NCBI RefSeq assembly: GCF_036669915.1
Contig: NC_089324.1
Coordinates: forward strand, 857,344-921,343
DNA length: 64,000 nt
DNA from: Pocillopora verrucosa
Lineage: Eukaryota > Cnidaria > Anthozoa > Scleractinia > Pocilloporidae
Direction of reading: 5' to 3'
The notes under the pieces were generated by a model, which saw only the letters and a list, made by a program, of their open reading frames with translations, had not been told where the DNA came from and made no database searches. Each line of letters opens with the position of its first letter. Positions within the stretch are counted from its first letter, which is position 1. Positions 23,901 through 32,905 of this stretch are shown one piece after another. Position numbers and translations under genes: made by a program.

Positions 23901-26900
23901 TGAAACTCAAACGCGAGATTAAGCTCGCAGTCTAAGCAGAAGGTAGTAAGTAAAGGGATCTTATAGGTGGCCATAGACCACTGGGAACTGGCTTTAATGA
24001 ATTCCCTGCAAGTCTGCCCCTCAAGACCTTGTTTCCTCTTGCCAAACTGAAGACACAAAATAAAGAGATTTTTATTTGGTTATAACCTATAAAGTGCATT
24101 CTTCGTTTTCTTTCACTAGCGTGATTGGGAATATTGTCAGCAAGAAGTTGTGTCCCCAGAAATTGCCAAATGATGTGGATCTTTTGTATACAGATTACAT
24201 TGGCCTCAAAGAACTAAGCACAAAAATTGGTACTCTGTCTCCACAGTTCTTGTAAGTAGTGTACAACCTGTTATGAGTTGCTAAATATAAGAGATTCTCT
24301 TACTTTGGCTATTCATGTAAAGGGAGGAATTCTTTCTGTTTTTCTGAAGGTACGAGTGATCACTTGAAGAAAAAAACCTCATTACTGTTCTTGGCATCTT
24401 CCTAATTTTGTTAAGAGCTGCTTTATCAAACCCTCCATTACTTTAAAATTCCTACAGTGGTGTAGTTATTCAAAATAACACTGCCTTCCTTTTCACTGTT
24501 AAGTATTTACAACCTTTCAAGAATCTGACTTTAAAGCAGTAAGTGTCTGATTTTTGACAGTAGTGTCCGATCTAGTGTCCAATTTTGGATATTAGCGTCC
24601 AGTTTTTGACTCCAGTGTCCAATGTTATACAGTATGTCCAATTTAGACACAGTGTCCTATTTAAGATGCTGGTGTCCAATTTTAGGCACTAGTGCCGGAT
24701 TTGAGACTGTTTCATCAGGGTTTCTAAGCAGAAGGAAACTAATGAAAACAGGGGGCCGGGGGCCGTAGGAGGTGTCCGACTTTAGACACTACTCACGCTA
24801 CTCCAGAAAACTTTACACCGATAACTGTAAAATCACTGTTATCAGCTATGAATCATTTTCAAACGGTCTTATTCTGGTAGTATCTTTTTTTCGCTCTCCT
24901 TCTTCAGGAATCCCTACGATATTGAACCTTTTAACTTTATAGAACCAGAAATTATCTCGGAATAAGAATTTCCTTTACTAGCGTAAGCAAATGGACAAAA
25001 TGTGCGGCCCTCTTAGCAGTTGACCTGACAAAACCTTTCTTTGGCCAGACCGGACTTATTTTGAGCCCAGAACCAGACCCTTACGTCACCCTTAGTCAAA
25101 GTATGTAGAATATATCATGATGTCAAAATAGAATGTTGTCTTTTTCTTTTCAGGTGCAAACTGCGTGTGGTGGACTCATTTGGAACTGAAGCTCAGTTCA
25201 ATTTTAATCTTTACAAGGAAAAACTCCCTGGAGGATCTGTAGCACCTTTTGGACGATACAACTTAAACTTGCGGCAATTTCAGACCATGTTCCGTAAGTT
25301 TCTTTTTACTTGGAGAATTTGGGAATTTTTCTGCAATTTTTTGTATTCCTTTTTAATAGCATGTGTAAAAAAGGAGTTGACGCAATAAATTTGATCAGGT
25401 GTTGCAAATGGAAATAATTTTTTATCGGGATCAGTACTCCAAGATGTTGTTTAAGCAGGCTTAAGATTCCAAGGGTCCTGATTTGAATTCAGTTTCTTTT
25501 CAGGCTCTAAAATTTTCGGCTCAAATCAACATTTTCCCTGTGCTGTTTGCCGTTTTGGAAGCGCAATGATTTAGCTGCAAAGTTTTATACTCAAGTACTT
25601 GACATACCTCCTAACATATAATATCGAATGCAAAGCCGGACTTAGTGCAAGAGCAACTACAGATGTGAGATCAAATTGAGCTATTTTACCAAACGAATGT
25701 CTGTCATTCCTGTAAGGTCAGCCAACTAGATGCTGAATCTTCTTAAGTTTTCTTTTTGTGATGTGTTTTCTTTCGTCCACAGCCCACAGTCCAGACAACA
25801 CATTTCTTGGCTTTGTTGTGAATGCGCAGCCACCAGTAAAAAACACAGTCAGAAAGTCCAGAAGAAAAGCAAAAGCTCTCGTCTATGGAAAGCATGTCAA
25901 CATGTGGAAGGTAAGGACAAAAAATGTAACAATGGTACCTCCAGAAGATTAGCACTAGATATTTCGATCAAGCGCATGCATTCCCTGAGTTGCTGACAAA
26001 GAGAGTTTGTTTTACAATCAAGAGCCTCTTTAGTTGGTGATCATTTCCTTTATTCTCATGACCTTAATGTTTGATTCAGGGGTGATATTGCATGGAGAAA
26101 TTAGATGCTAGTCACTCTTAGGAGTCAAAGGGTTAACTTCTTCCTCTCAGGCTTTTGGGGAGGCTTCAATTGAGTGTCCTTCGGAGATTCCAGTATTTCT
26201 TTGGTTTTGCTTTACTTCGTTGATTGTGATTGGTCAGTAAAACTCCTGCAATCCTCGCTACCAGTTTGATTCTGTATTTTTTGTTTTTTCGTTGCATTTT
26301 TCAAGGATGTAAAAGATAAAACCTTCCTCGAAGTCATAAACAGATACGTGGAAGTCCACGGCACTGTCGGGGGAGGGGTGAGTATTGTTGCTACTTAAAA
26401 TGGCCGATTTCCCATAACAACAGTAGACAAAAAAAAAGCGTCCAGTGACATGCCCTTATTCGTGGAATATGACTTCGCACAAGTGCACTGAGCACATTTC
26501 CATCCAGAACAGCCAATGAAATCTATTTTTATAGATGGCAGTGTTTTTTCAGCTCTTTACTCTGATCACGTTTGCAGTAACAGTGAGAGTGAAAAGATTT
26601 CTGTTTCACTGTTAACATTTTTACCCGTCTTCTTCCAAAAATGCTTAATTTTTTGTGATAGAACTGCTAATACGAGCTGCTTCTGAGTCACCTAAAATTT
26701 GTGAATGCCTCAGCGCTTCATTGAGGAAATAGACCTCGCTCACCATGGAGTCTCTGTGGCTCAGTGGTAGAGCATCGGAGCGCGGAATCCGAAGGTCTGA
26801 GATTCGATTCCTCTTGGGGACTCAGAATTTTTTCTTTGTCCCACGCTCGTGACAAGACGGAAAACATCTATCTTTATTTATTTCTTTACCGAGCTCAAAT

Positions 26901-29900
26901 TCACCATCTCTCTTATTTCTATCTAAATTTATATTATCAATGTATTAGTTTGTGAGGTTTTTTCCTTTGAATTTCTCCTACACTACAGAATTCGAATGAC
27001 ATTGCAAGCCATTTGCCAAGTTTTGTGATAAACCATGGTGTGGTTACTCCAATGGAAGTGCAGCAGCTCTTGAACGAGACAATGGTATCAATATTTAGCT
27101 TCTTTTAATCGAGTTATTTGCGCTGTGTGCGCAGGATTCCTGTCAAAAAGGTCTGGGAAAGAAACTATTCTCACAATTCCTTTCTTTCACATGAGAGTTC
27201 CATCGAACAGCAAAGGAAACCAGAATTATTGCTCTATCATTTACTTTAATTTACTGACTTTTTGTTGTTGTTTTTGAGAGGAGGGTAGTTTTCATAGTAG
27301 TGAACGTCTTCCTTAAATGGAGGTTGTCATTTTAATTTGTGAGATAAAAAACTTGTTTATCCTGTTTTGCAGGTTTTTGTGGGACTTGGTTTCCCGTATG
27401 AGGGACCTGCGCCGTTGGAAGCAATAGCCAATGGATGTTTCTTTATAAATCCGAAGGTAAGTAAGAAACTAAGAAACACGTCTGATGAATTTCAGGTCTC
27501 GTCTCATATTGCATTTTCTTTCTTTATTTCATTTGAATTTTCATTTTATTGTGATTGCCAAGTAATGTGTTTAAAACAATCTTTTCAATTCACCACTGCC
27601 TCTTTTTTTGTCTTTTCTAGTTTATTCCACCGAAGAGTCGGGAAAACACGCTGTTTTTCAGAGACAAGCCCACGCTAAGACAGGTAAAGAAAAGAGTATG
27701 GTGTTTATTACCAATAATACCATCTGTGTCATCTAAAAAGTTGAAATGTCAAGGTAATCCTGAGGTAATGAAAAATATTTTTGGCTTATGTGGAGCAATC
27801 CTCAAATATATCCAACATCGTTTGTCATTCGCCTAATCCATCTGTTACACCAGACATCTTCGCCGTATGGTGCTCTATTGGCCAAATTCACCCTTCTTGT
27901 TTTACTTTAGAGAACCTTCATATCTTTAGGGAAAAAGAATTTTGTGAGTTAGAGAATCGGTAAATAGGAAATTTAAACGCCGGTTTCACTCGCTTTTCCA
28001 ATAATCGTTGTATCAAACCTGTGGAAAAAATGCAGAAATCTCTTTTTCAATGTTAATGGGATACTTTCACTCTCGTATCAAAACGCTCTGAGGCTAGAAG
28101 TTGAGTTGTTCAATTTTTTCTGTTTACCTCGCTGTGTTGGTTTTTTCATTTTAGGTGACTTCGCAACATCCCTATTGCGAAGAATTCATCAGCAGCCCGT
28201 ATGTGTACACCATTGACATGAAAAATGTGTCAGAGGTTGAACGAGTCATGAAAGAAATTATGCTGAAAGAAGTCGAACCTTACTTACCTTTTGAGTTTAC
28301 TCATGAAGGAATGTTAGAAAGAGTTAGTGCGTTGGTTCAAAATCAGGTAAGTGACCGATTTTTCTTTTATTTTTGTTTGGCTTGTTGCCGACGTGTTCTT
28401 CCGAACGGGATCAGGAGTCGAAAGATCTCCCGTGGTACATAAATTTAACGCATTTAATTGACCAAAACATTCGACAAATAGTTCATCAGAAACAACATGG
28501 CGGCTTCTCTAAACCTCGTGGTCGCAACACTACTCTTGCGCATGCCTTTGACGTAATGGGCCACAGACTAGTTCCTAGTCCTTCTAGACAATGTGTTCAG
28601 TTAGTAAAACAGAGTGAAGTGGCAAACTGCGCGATAGCAGTGGCAGAGCGAAAACGAGGGAGGTTTGGATCGAGTCGCCTTGACCTAAACTTCTCTTGTT
28701 TTTCACTCCTCCGCTTCTATTACGTCGTTTGCTCTCGCGCTTTGTGTAACTAATTGAATGCCTGAAATAAGCTAATTTTCGTTTGGAGTTAACGAGCGAA
28801 TTCGGAACAATAAGAATTATATCTTGCAATATTTTGTGGTTCTTTTCTTTCAAGTCACCATAGGTACACTGTAATGTCATTCACTTTTCTTCTCCCTCAT
28901 CAAAAGATCACAAATCTTTTGGTAAAAACGAAAAAAAAAAAAAAAATCGAACTCAAGTTCTGGCCAGGTCATTGTGTTGTTCTGGCCAGGTCATTGTGTT
29001 GTTCTGGCCAGGTCATTGTGTTATGTTCTTGAGTTAAACACTTCCCTCTGACAATGTGTCTCTCCACCCAGAAGAGCAAGTGATTACTTCTCTCTTACAT
29101 TCTAATCAGTATTCTTTTCTTTCCGCCGATGCCTCTGTTTGTTCTGGTAGAATTTCTGTAACCATAATAATTGGCCTCCTGTAAAAGCCTTGGTAACTGT
29201 GAAAGGAGAGGCTGGAAAGTCGTGCAAACGAGTTTGTCTTTCTAAAGGTATGGGAAGGAAACGATAATATAGATTGTAAACATTTTTATAGCGGTTGGGA
29301 CAACGAAAAAAAAAAATATCTGTACACCGAACTGCAGAATCGGAAGGCCGATTGGTTGTGTCATGATAACATTAACCCCTCCCCTCATAAGGCTCTGCAA
29401 AATTCTTATGATCCACCCATTGTCCCAGTTTTGGGTGTCAATGTTGTATGCCGCCCCCCCCCCCCCGTTTATACTCTTTTGGTGACGACTGATCTCCCTT
29501 CCGACCCCTCCCAGGCAATAAAATAATGACTATTCCCTCAGGGCTGAATCTTCGTTGGTACTTCGTGATTCTTCGTGGCTACTTCGTGATTCTTCGTGGC
29601 TACTTCATGATTCTTCGTGGCTACTTCGTGAGTCCTAGTGAGTTTTTCTTCGTCCCACGGTCGTGATGAACGGTCTTATAATATCTTTCTCTGTAGCTGT
29701 TAACGGAGCTCAAAATTTCCTAACCTTAGTTTACTTTCTTTGTAGTGTTTGCATGTTATTGAATAGTCAAATGGCAGAAATAAACGGAAATTATATTTTC
29801 CCAAATTTAAATCTGACTTTTTTATTATATTAATTTTTTTTTACAAAGGTATGGTTTGCGAACCAGAATTCTTCAAGGCAATCAACTCACGCACCTCACT

Positions 29901-30753
29901 TACAGAGTAAGTGCTGATCTTTTTTTTAATTATAGATCACTGATGAGGGGAAATTGATCGAGACCTTTTTCCATATAGCACACTCTGATGTACTTCGTTT
30001 GTAATGTTGTAGTTTGGTGGTATCCTGTATGGGGGAGTTCTTACTCACGAGGAGTAATGTGCCAGTCCACTCACACAAGACCTAATTCAGAATTGTTTCT
30101 CATATTTTTGTTATACCTTTTTGCGAAAACGATTGGTGAGAATTTGTTGATTAACCTGTGGTTCAGTTATTTCCACGATCTGTGTGCTAGTGTCAGAGCT
30201 AAAAATCTGCTCAACGAATATTGTAAAGGCCTATTTACACGGCCACGACTTTGTCGCATGCGACAAGCTTACGACAGGCCTACGACATGATTAAGAGTCG
30301 TAAGCGAGTTGTAGGTTTGATTTACACACGAAACAATTCGTGTCGTAAGCCTGTCGTAAGCTTGTCGCATGCGACAAAGTCTTACCGTGTAAATAGGCCC
30401 TAAGACATCACCTTTACTTTATTGTGCTTAAAAATCTAGAACACTTCAGTTATTTTTTTTCGTCGTTGACTCTGCACTTCAACTTTTAGTGTTAACATTA
30501 CTTATTTCACATGTGGGATGATTGTGTGACTCAGTGTTAATTGCGTGATAGGAATGGTTTTCCATGTAACAACAGCCGTCTTGAGGAAGTACCATCTCTC
30601 ATCGCGCCAGGTTACCGCGAGGAGCCTAGAGCCTGCATTGTCCAGACCCAATCCCTTTTGTTTAGCTGCACAGGAACGAGTCCGTCAACTATGCGTTTAT
30701 GTCCGTGTAGAAAATACAAAAAGGGACAGGTAGCATTATGTGAAGACTGTTGA
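14917..30753 (+). CDS. MGAT5: MGAT5 homologue (GnT-V, alpha-1,6-mannosylglycoprotein 6-beta-GlcNAc transferase), 22 exons
   Basis: Exons: 14917-15166, 16873-17058, 17857-17918, 18580-18669, 19112-19222, 19617-19706, 20943-21041, 21231-21323, 22038-22109, 22678-22845, 23475-23644, 24120-24251, 25154-25293, 25783-25910, 26306-26377, 26989-27084, 27373-27456, 27621-27683, 28155-28346, 29151-29247, 29849-29906, 30552-30753. The total is 2655 nt, 884 codons plus stop, in frame throughout. The product is a Golgi type II enzyme that adds the beta-1,6 GlcNAc branch to N-glycans. Residues about 24-45 form the signal anchor. A coiled-coil-like stem follows. Then come three repeats of a Cys module (about residues 150-345). 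The GT18 catalytic domain starts near residue 400, with GGPLGELVQWSDLITSLYIL, VVDSFGTEAQFN, FVGLGFPYEGPAPLEAIANG and a Cys-rich end closing GQVALCEDC. The Glu in GELVQWSD lies where the catalytic base is proposed. Human MGAT5 is about 740 residues; the excess is the extra modules. MGAT5B is the alternative orthologue. Confidence 0.95.
16556..16661. repeat. 210-bp palindromic-end repeat, copy 5 (partial, reversed)
   Basis: Only the half ending GGGAGTTAAGGGTTAA is present, preceded by GATCCAATACCTAATTCTC and CAGTAAGGAGAATTAC. It is reversed relative to copies 2-4 and lies in MGAT5 intron 1. Confidence 0.65.
17290..17810. repeat. (GTCA)n-derived minisatellite with 36-bp unit
   Basis: The flanks are plain CAGT tetranucleotide runs. 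From about 17450 to 17750 the array is organised into a 36-bp unit (GTTGATCAGTAAGTCAGCCA then GTTGGTCAGTCAGTCA), nearly perfect in about seven copies with shorter variants at the end. 36 is divisible by three, so it gives a repetitive open frame, but the array lies between two firm MGAT5 splice sites in intron 2 and is not coding. Confidence 0.95.
18034..18150. repeat. Small inverted repeat in MGAT5 intron 3
   Basis: GAGGGAAACAGTTAGTTTTG near 18050 is mirrored by CAAAACTAACTAGTTTCC near 18115-18133. It may be a short MITE relic. The ends are not defined. Confidence 0.35.
18810..19020. repeat. 210-bp palindromic-end repeat, copy 6
   Basis: It begins TTTAACCCAGTAAACTCCC and ends TCTTCTGGGGGTTTA. 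It is the subfamily with GATTGTTAATTCTCCCCTCT, like copy 1. It lies in MGAT5 intron 4. Confidence 0.7.
20083..20191. repeat. 210-bp palindromic-end repeat, copy 7 (partial, reversed)
   Basis: The half element TGATCCAATACCAAATTCTC to GAGAAGGTTAAC lies in MGAT5 intron 6. It abuts the next repeat at the shared TTAACC end. Confidence 0.6.
20188..20890. repeat. Interspersed repeat split by a solo LTR
   Basis: Segments 20188-20374 and 20864-20890 are the two parts of one copy of the GATTGTTAAACAAATTCTCC family. When the inserted LTR and one 5-bp duplication are ignored, GAGAATATGCATAC runs directly into TGATGTTAGAGTGTAAAGGG, as in the intact copy at 4681-4792. Confidence 0.8.
20375..20863 (+). mobile_element. 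Solo LTR, 489 bp, with 5-bp target duplication
   Basis: The segment begins TGTTAGATCC and ends GCAGTTTCA (TG...CA). It is bounded by the direct repeat CATAC at 20370-20374 and 20864-20868. An AATAAA lies near 20786, as expected in an LTR. No internal coding region is present, so this is a solo LTR left by recombination. It disrupts an older interspersed repeat in MGAT5 intron 6. The superfamily (Gypsy, Copia or BEL) cannot be told from the LTR alone. Confidence 0.8.
21497..21707. repeat. 210-bp palindromic-end repeat, copy 8
   Basis: A complete copy, TTTAACCCTTTAACTCCC to GGGAGTTGAATGGTTA, in MGAT5 intron 8. It is close in sequence to the copy at 22204-22415, so the two may be recent relatives. 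Confidence 0.8.
22204..22415. repeat. 210-bp palindromic-end repeat, copy 9
   Basis: One of the best-preserved copies: TTTAACCCTTTAACTCCC at the left and GGGAGTTAAAGGGTTAA at the right are near-perfect inverted termini. It lies in MGAT5 intron 9. Confidence 0.85.
22442..22564. repeat. 210-bp repeat, copy 10 (diverged)
   Basis: A worn copy beginning TCATTAACCCAGCTG and ending GTGATTGGGTCAA, with the internal GAGAGAAATTCAGTTTTGGTC block. It lies immediately after copy 9. Confidence 0.45.
23645..23646 (+). other. GC splice donor of MGAT5 intron 11
   Basis: The donor reads AACAAG|GCAAGT, the standard consensus for the rare GC-AG class. Joined to the acceptor at 24118-24119 it gives ACA AG|C GTG, which keeps frame. 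The nearby GT at 23649 would put a stop codon in the next exon. Confidence 0.88.
23655..23770. repeat. 210-bp repeat, copy 11 (partial)
   Basis: The left part only: TTGAACTCCCATGATCC followed by CTGACTGCCATACATTTTC and GAATTTGGTGTTATATCAA. It lies in MGAT5 intron 11, just after the GC donor. Confidence 0.55.
24543..24792. repeat. Degenerate minisatellite related to 6620-6970
   Basis: Units of about 22-36 bp carry the motif AGTGTCC(G/A)ATTTT-GACA. It lies in MGAT5 intron 12. The shared words GTCCGATTTTG and ACACTAGTG link it to the array 18 kb away. Confidence 0.7.
26018..26136. repeat. Interspersed repeat, partial
   Basis: CAAGAGCCTCTTTAGTTGG through GATTCAGGGGTGATATTGC to GAGTCAAAGGGTTAAC is the right part of the family seen complete at 59565-59792. 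It lies in MGAT5 intron 14. Confidence 0.6.
26195..26260. repeat. Fragment of the GCTTTACTTCG repeat family
   Basis: GGTTTTGCTTTACTTCGTTG followed by ATTGTGATTGGTC matches the core shared with 52738-53000 and 61388-61638. Only the core is present, in MGAT5 intron 14. Confidence 0.5.
26746..26905 (+). mobile_element. tRNA-derived SINE
   Basis: 26746-26822 folds roughly as a tRNA, with A box TGGCTCAGTGG, B box-like GATTCGATTCC and an acceptor-like GAGTC/GACTC pair. The anticodon loop would be 8 nt, so a working tRNA is unlikely. A body follows (TTTGTCCCACGCTCGTGACA to CCGAGCTCAAAT) that recurs without the head at 29637-29735. It lies in MGAT5 intron 15. Confidence 0.7.
28958..29023. repeat. 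Tandem repeat, 22 bp x 3
   Basis: TTCTGGCCAGGTCATTGTGT plus TG occurs three times in a row with no change. It lies in MGAT5 intron 19. Confidence 0.95.
29455..29467. repeat. Poly-C tract
   Basis: A run of about 13 C in MGAT5 intron 20. It is a likely length polymorphism or sequencing weak point. Confidence 0.9.
29550..29632. repeat. Tandem repeat, 21 bp, about four units
   Basis: The unit TTCGTGGCTACTTCGTGAT plus TC repeats with single-base changes (TTCATGATTC in one copy). It lies in MGAT5 intron 20, directly before a SINE tail. Confidence 0.85.
29637..29735 (+). mobile_element. SINE body without tRNA head
   Basis: TTTTTCTTCGTCCCACGGTC to GGAGCTCAAAATTTCC matches the body of the SINE at 26746-26905. 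The 5' tRNA part is missing, as in a 5'-truncated copy. Confidence 0.6.
30227..30400. mobile_element. Harbinger-like MITE, 174 bp
   Basis: The ends are (A/G)GGCCTATTTACACGG and its complement CCGTGTAAATAGGCCC. The inverted arms are about 50 bp and include GACTTTGTCGCATGCGACAA and GCTTACGACAGGC. The flanking TAA at 30224-30226 and 30401-30403 is a 3-bp target duplication, the PIF/Harbinger habit. It lies in MGAT5 intron 21. The superfamily call is inference from the duplication and the terminal GGGCC. Confidence 0.75.
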
Positions 30754-32905
30754 TGGAATGAAATCTGTAATTTCGTAACGATATATTTATAATTAATATT
30801 TTCAAATTAATTTGATAATATGTTAAGTAGTTTTCTAAGATTATTTCATAACTCCACTTTTATCTGGTTTATTTATATATTATGCTTCATACGTTGAAAT
30901 GTTAAAAAAATCTTTTGTAAATTTTCCTCTCTTGACTTTAAGTTATTCGTTCAGTCATCATGTGAAGTTAAAAACTTTCGGTTTTCAAAAGGGATAAAAT
31001 GGATGAATATGTAAAATAACTTTTTCTGTTGCAACCATTGGTCAACCCATGGGGTAGGAAAAGACTGGTAAGCAACCATGGAGCACCATTGGGCACCATT
31101 GAGCACCATGGAGCACCATGGAGCACCATGGACACGATACGGTTCATGCGATATTTCCTGTTGCACTTGATTGATCAAAAATCACAACACAGATGAAAGT
31201 GAGGAATATTGCCTGATATTTCAGTTTTAATTTGTAAGCAATTTAATTTATAAAGGTTACGAGGAGGTGGACGTTGAGAGTTTTAGTGTAAATTCTGTTT
31301 AAGCAGTTTTTTTTAAGGACAGGGTATTTGCAGCGAAGCCCTTTGAATGCCTGGTTATACATTACCAAAGAGACCTCGTTAGCTTGTTTTGTTTACCCAT
31401 TTCAGGTCTCATGGGAATTCCCAGCTTTACCTTTTGTAAACTATGTGTTCATATGCGCGTAAATAAGAGGAAACTCTGTGGAAACAGTATTCTTGAGTTT
31501 TGTCACATGACCTGAATGGATTAAAAAAGTTTCAAGCTAACGTGTTTTTGGATCTTGCTTATTAATGTGAGTAACTGTACTTAAATGTAGGTAAATCCAC
31601 AGATGTATTAAACCTAAGTCAGCAATGTAAGTAAGTAAACAAGGTTATTAAATACTTTTGTAAATATATTTTTTTTCTTGTATAGTGAATTTAATAATAT
31701 TTCTAAAAAGGTTAATGAGCAAATATATTGTTAAGATAGATTTTAAAAAAATTGACATAATAACCCTTGGTAAAGAACGTGTTCTGTCGGTGTCTACCAT
31801 CTTGTTTCTTTTTCTACAGCATATGATATCCTCAGACAGTGTCAATATGTGTAATGTGGTTCCTGTTTCCATTTACAACCATTGAAAGTAACAGCGTGTC
31901 ACTGTACTCGGTTTTAAATAACTGCAAGCGTGCAAACCACTCTCCTCCCCCCACCCCTGACAAAAAATGTATTGATCCTGATCCCTGGCGTGGATAAGGA
32001 AAGAATTGATCGCGTTTATCAGTCTTTCCCTTCCCCCGTCGGTAGTGTTTTAAACCGAGTAGCGGCTTGTGTCTGATTTGCCTTCAATGGTTGGAAAGGG
32101 TAAATAATGTTATATTTAACTTATTTTCAGTTGTAGCATTTGATAAGAATAACCGTGTATCCAAATGTTGTGCCTTTGAAAAAAAAGGCTCTGTTTCTAG
32201 TAAACTTCATTTAAAGAAAAAGGGATCATTAAAATGTTCGATATTTATTATTGTTGTTTAATCAATTGCGTGAAATCTCTACTTGTTGGAATATCAAACA
32301 CATCTTTTTCTTAGGGAAAGAGCTAAGAGGACCATGTGGTGTATAATTATCTCTTTTCAAACTTTCATAATTTCTTTCTTTCTCTTTTCCATTCTTCGCT
32401 AGCCCCCATTCCCTCCCCCATCCTAATATTTCGAGAGATATGTTCGGGTCTCCTCTCTGTGACATGCGCAGTCGTTGCTCGATCTCACGAGGTTCAGACA
32501 CAAGTGAGAGGTCTCTGGCGACAACCAGTGGCAAAAAATGTCCCAGTAACTTGATTTGCAGTAGAAAAAACTCCAAAAAATTGAAAGTAAGAAATTAGCA
32601 CTTTTTCCTAAGCCACCCCGAGAGAGCCGGATTTATTTTGAGACTCAAAATTGTTTATCCAGTGTGCTTGTTTGTTTACCTGTGTGTTTTAAAACACTAT
32701 CAGTCCACGAACTTAGTTTGTATTGCCTTGTTTACTTTTAGAGACGATGAATGACCGTTTTCCTAGTTACTGAGATCTTAGTTCAAAATATTTCTTTTAA
32801 TACACGTTGAAAAATGGAAATCAGTTGAACAACTCGGTTCATCGACCAATGTTCTGTTGTTAAACTTCAAGTCAAGATGTTTCTGATGGCAGGAAAATCG
32901 AAGCA
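30754..32905. other. Spacer downstream of MGAT5
   Basis: This should contain the MGAT5 3' UTR (several ATTAAA, no clear AATAAA), a GGAGCACCAT tandem array and AT-rich sequence. No coding exon with acceptable splice sites was recognised. Confidence 0.5.
31076..31133. repeat. GGAGCACCAT decamer tandem array
   Basis: About six units of (GGAGCACCAT)n with G/T changes (TGGGCACCAT, TGAGCACCAT) lie in the spacer after MGAT5. Confidence 0.9.

Noticed and set aside
23831..24058. Minus-strand open frame of 75 codons
   Set aside because: Antisense in MGAT5 intron 11. It looks repeat-derived and has no domain I recognise.
26746..26822. tRNA gene
   Set aside because: The anticodon loop would be 8 nt and the element continues into a SINE body shared with 29637-29735.
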